Shown here: positions 54,080 to 64,000 of the stretch, one piece after another
Numbering within the stretch: the stretch's first letter is position 1
Layout of the letters: each line of letters opens with the position of its first letter
NCBI GenBank assembly: GCA_033344775.1
Contig: JAWPMT010000004.1
Coordinates: 1,798,001-1,862,000, forward strand
From: Cytophagales bacterium
GTDB taxonomy: Bacteria; Bacteroidota; Bacteroidia; Cytophagales; Cyclobacteriaceae
Length of the DNA: 64,000 bases
Direction: 5' to 3'
Made by a program: the position numbers and the translations under genes
Notes under the pieces: generated by a model
What the model was told of the DNA's origin: nothing
The model's input: the letters and a program-made list of their open reading frames with translations, nothing else
Database searches by the model: none

Positions 54080-55120
54080 ATGGCCTTCATTTCTAAGAAA
54101 AAGGACATCTATCCTATCGACGAGCATCTCCGGGAATACCTGGATCACTATGCCAGATTGATCACCCTACCGATCAATTATGAAGATCTTCATCGCTACA
54201 ATAATTCGATTCCCCAATATGACAGTGAAGGAAAGGATACCTTATGGGAGACGGTGTTTTTCCCTCAGTCGGACATGGAAGAGGTACAGTATGCGCTGAA
54301 AAAGATCTATGCACTCATGAAGGCCGATGGCGACCTTTCAGTAATGGAGCATCTGTTCATTGACAGGGTTGACCTTTGCACCTATGGTAATACACAACCT
54401 TTCAGGGTCCGCATTGTCAATCGCATCAATGATAATTTCGACTATTTCTACATCAAAAAAGCAGATGCTTCTCGAATCTACGGCCTGGAACTGGAGCACT
54501 TGCTCTCCCCCAATAAAATGGACTATTTGGTCCATAAGGATACGTTGATAGAGGAGCATATTGTGGGTATTCCAGCTGAACAATTCATCAAAACCCACAT
54601 GAAAAATCCGCAATTGAATGAGACACGCCTTGCCAAAGAGTTTGTCAAATTCAATGAACGGTGCTTTATCCGATTATTGGGAGACATGCATTCTTCCAAC
54701 TTCGTCATAGATATTACACCGGATTTTGAGGAAGTCTCCTATCGATTGAGACCCATTGACTTTGACCAGCAATCTTATGAAGGTCGTAAAGCGATCTACA
54801 TGCCCAAGTACTACAAGCAAAACTATCCGATCATCCAACTGGGAATTGACAAAATGACCACCGAAACCATGCGTCAATATCAAAGAGAAGAGCGTACGTT
54901 GACAGCCAACCGGATCAAAGTGGAGCATGCCCGTGTAGATCACTTAATGACCGCCATGAAGAAATCCAGAATTGCACCAGATAAAAACGTGTATTCGCTT
55001 CGGCAGGAATTAGCAAATTTTTACAAAGAACCCGAATTTCTACAGTGTGTCAATATGGGCTCAATAGTGGCACTGAGCCTGGAAATGCTTGATAGAAAGC
55101 CTGATTTATATCGTGAGTGA
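54080..55120 (+). CDS. Kinase-fold-like protein of unknown function
   Basis: 346 residues from ATG 54080 (a TTG at 54059 would add 7). Residues ~200-230 read R-L-L-G-D202-M-H204-S-S-N207-F-V-I...R-P-I-D227-F-D229, which matches the catalytic and metal-binding loops of aminoglycoside phosphotransferase-like and atypical kinases (GDxHxxN and DFD). The N-lobe Lys and glycine loop are not obvious. 'FLQCVNMGSIVALSLEM' closes the protein. It probably phosphorylates a small molecule or a lipid/sugar, or is a pseudokinase. Confidence 0.55.
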   Translation: MAFISKKKDIYPIDEHLREYLDHYARLITLPINYEDLHRYNNSIPQYDSEGKDTLWETVFFPQSDMEEVQYALKKIYALMKADGDLSVMEHLFIDRVDLCTYGNTQPFRVRIVNRINDNFDYFYIKKADASRIYGLELEHLLSPNKMDYLVHKDTLIEEHIVGIPAEQFIKTHMKNPQLNETRLAKEFVKFNERCFIRLLGDMHSSNFVIDITPDFEEVSYRLRPIDFDQQSYEGRKAIYMPKYYKQNYPIIQLGIDKMTTETMRQYQREERTLTANRIKVEHARVDHLMTAMKKSRIAPDKNVYSLRQELANFYKEPEFLQCVNMGSIVALSLEMLDRKPDLYRE

Positions 55121-55139
55121 CCAGCGGTCCTGTTGATCC

Positions 55140-55625
55140 CTATTCAGGAACAGGCATTACTTTGCTATCCTTGAAAGTAGACAAGATCACCATGGACTGC
55201 ATGCTGTCTACTACTTCAATCTCACTTACTTTCTCCAACATCAACTTCTGATAAGAAGCAATATCACTAGAAATCACTTTAAGGATAAAGTCACCGGAAC
55301 CTGTAATATGATGGCACTCGATCACCTCAGGAATATCATTGATGCGTTCGATGAAGGTAGCAATGTTTTTGCTGTTATGCCCTTTTAAAGACACTTGAAC
55401 GAAGGTGCTTACTCCTAATCCAATGAGATTGGTATCCAGCTTGGCATGGTAGCTTTTGATGATCCCTGAGTTTTCAAGTTTCTTGACCCGTTCCAAAGTA
55501 GGGGCTGGTGAAAGACCAATATCTTTTGATAATTGGGCATTGGTGATTTTCGCATTGGACTGAAGAATCTCCAGAATTTTTCGATCCGTATTGTCCAATT
55601 TGATGTTTAGAGCGTTTAGTTTCAT
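55140..55625 (-). CDS. Lrp/AsnC-family transcriptional regulator
   Basis: 161 residues: N-terminal HTH ('LDNTDRKILEILQSNAKITNAQLSKDIGLSPAPTLERVKKL') and C-terminal RAM/AsnC effector domain ('VECHHITGSGDFILKVISSDIASYQKLM'). Such regulators form octamers that bind amino acids. It is convergent with the kinase-like gene (stops 19 bp apart). Confidence 0.94.
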   Translation of the reverse strand: MKLNALNIKLDNTDRKILEILQSNAKITNAQLSKDIGLSPAPTLERVKKLENSGIIKSYHAKLDTNLIGLGVSTFVQVSLKGHNSKNIATFIERINDIPEVIECHHITGSGDFILKVISSDIASYQKLMLEKVSEIEVVDSMQSMVILSTFKDSKVMPVPE

Positions 55626-55972
55626 TCCAATCGCGATTTCTTATACCAGTTTTACTTATTGTAACGAACAGACTTGCAAAGCAACCGAATAAAAATTGCC
55701 AAAACAAATATTTTAATCATTCAACCAAAGAAAACTCGGTAATTTTTCATTTTGGGTTTATAAAAGTGTCAATCAACTCCATTTCCATTTGCCATTCTCC
55801 TCAAAAACGCTGATTATTTTACAATCTATTCCGTAATACACACGTTTGCAAATGGAATAAAGTTGTCAACGAAATATTATTCTACGCAAAAGTATGAATT
55901 ATAATTTTTATTCTGAAGAAATGTAAAAAATTCCGCCTGTAGATAGCAATGTTATGACTTACCTAACGGAAT
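55626..55972. other. Gene-free AT-rich gap of 347 bp
   Basis: AT-rich DNA between the start of the Lrp gene and the end of the giant surface-protein gene. Apart from the candidate terminator at 55929-55973, I see no reading frame, repeat or convincing -7/-33 promoter pair, although the Lrp promoter must lie here. Confidence 0.5.

Positions 55973-55973
<1 letters not shown>
55929..55973 (-). terminator. Candidate terminator of the giant surface-protein gene
   Basis: AATTCCG (55929-55935) pairs with CGGAATT (55967-55973); on the minus strand the hairpin starts at the stop codon and is followed by T6 (55930-55925). The loop is long (31 nt), so this is a moderate candidate. Confidence 0.4.

Positions 55974-64000
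<8,027 letters not shown>

Overview
The window looks like chromosomal DNA of a Bacteroidota bacterium, most likely a marine or environmental member of the Cytophagales (the order is inference). The evidence is a SusC/SusD pair with a SusE/F-like lipoprotein, three proteins with or apparently carrying type IX secretion (T9SS) C-terminal sorting domains, Bacteroidota-type -7 boxes (TAnnTTTG), a fused alpha-beta 2-oxoacid dehydrogenase E1, DUF3667 and TamB proteins, and almost no Shine-Dalgarno sites.

Layout. 1-9.5 kb: the end of a T9SS cargo gene, a small internally duplicated protein, a class C beta-lactamase-like hydrolase, an orphan PhnD-like lipoprotein next to an AraC/GyrI regulator, a DUF922 protein, an ECF sigma factor overlapping a membrane protein gene, an SRPBCC protein, a sugar O-acetyltransferase and murI. 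9.5-14.4 kb: a cystathionine beta-synthase/cysteine synthase with CBS domains, a TlpA-like thioredoxin, an HD-domain protein, a lipoprotein, a BLUF blue-light sensor and a DUF2306 membrane protein. 14.4-28.3 kb: a polysaccharide utilisation locus. A divergent LacI regulator faces a SusE/F-like lipoprotein, then a terminator, a secreted multi-domain GH13 enzyme, SusC, SusD, a SusA-like GH13 and a GH53 endo-galactanase lipoprotein. Two LacI-type half-palindromes 20 bp apart lie in the divergent intergenic region. The simplest reading is LacI-controlled uptake of alpha-glucan; the GH53 gene suggests a second, beta-galactan-type substrate.

28.3-43.4 kb: two inverted-repeat intergenic elements and a small membrane protein, an ABC-F ATPase, a single-domain response regulator, NDH-2, a UMF1-type MFS transporter overlapping an HsdR-N-like protein, alanine dehydrogenase, the fused E1, two paralogous lipoproteins, a LuxE/PaaK-like protein, an NtrC-like regulator lacking a DNA-binding domain, and the RNase P RNA on the minus strand. 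43.4-55.6 kb: a small conserved-looking protein, a DUF3667 protein, the very large tamB gene 12 bp from divergent tsaD, smpB-HNH, a methyltransferase / MurG-like glycosyltransferase / kinase-like cassette, and an Lrp/AsnC regulator.

55.97-64.0 kb: the 3' part of a giant T9SS-secreted adhesin-like gene built of PKD and propeller-like modules. It contains near-identical 2,166-bp tandem units and a 43-nt G tract at a repeat junction that probably marks an assembly error. The gene runs off the window. No tRNA, 5S/16S/23S rRNA, CRISPR array, prophage or complete insertion sequence was seen.
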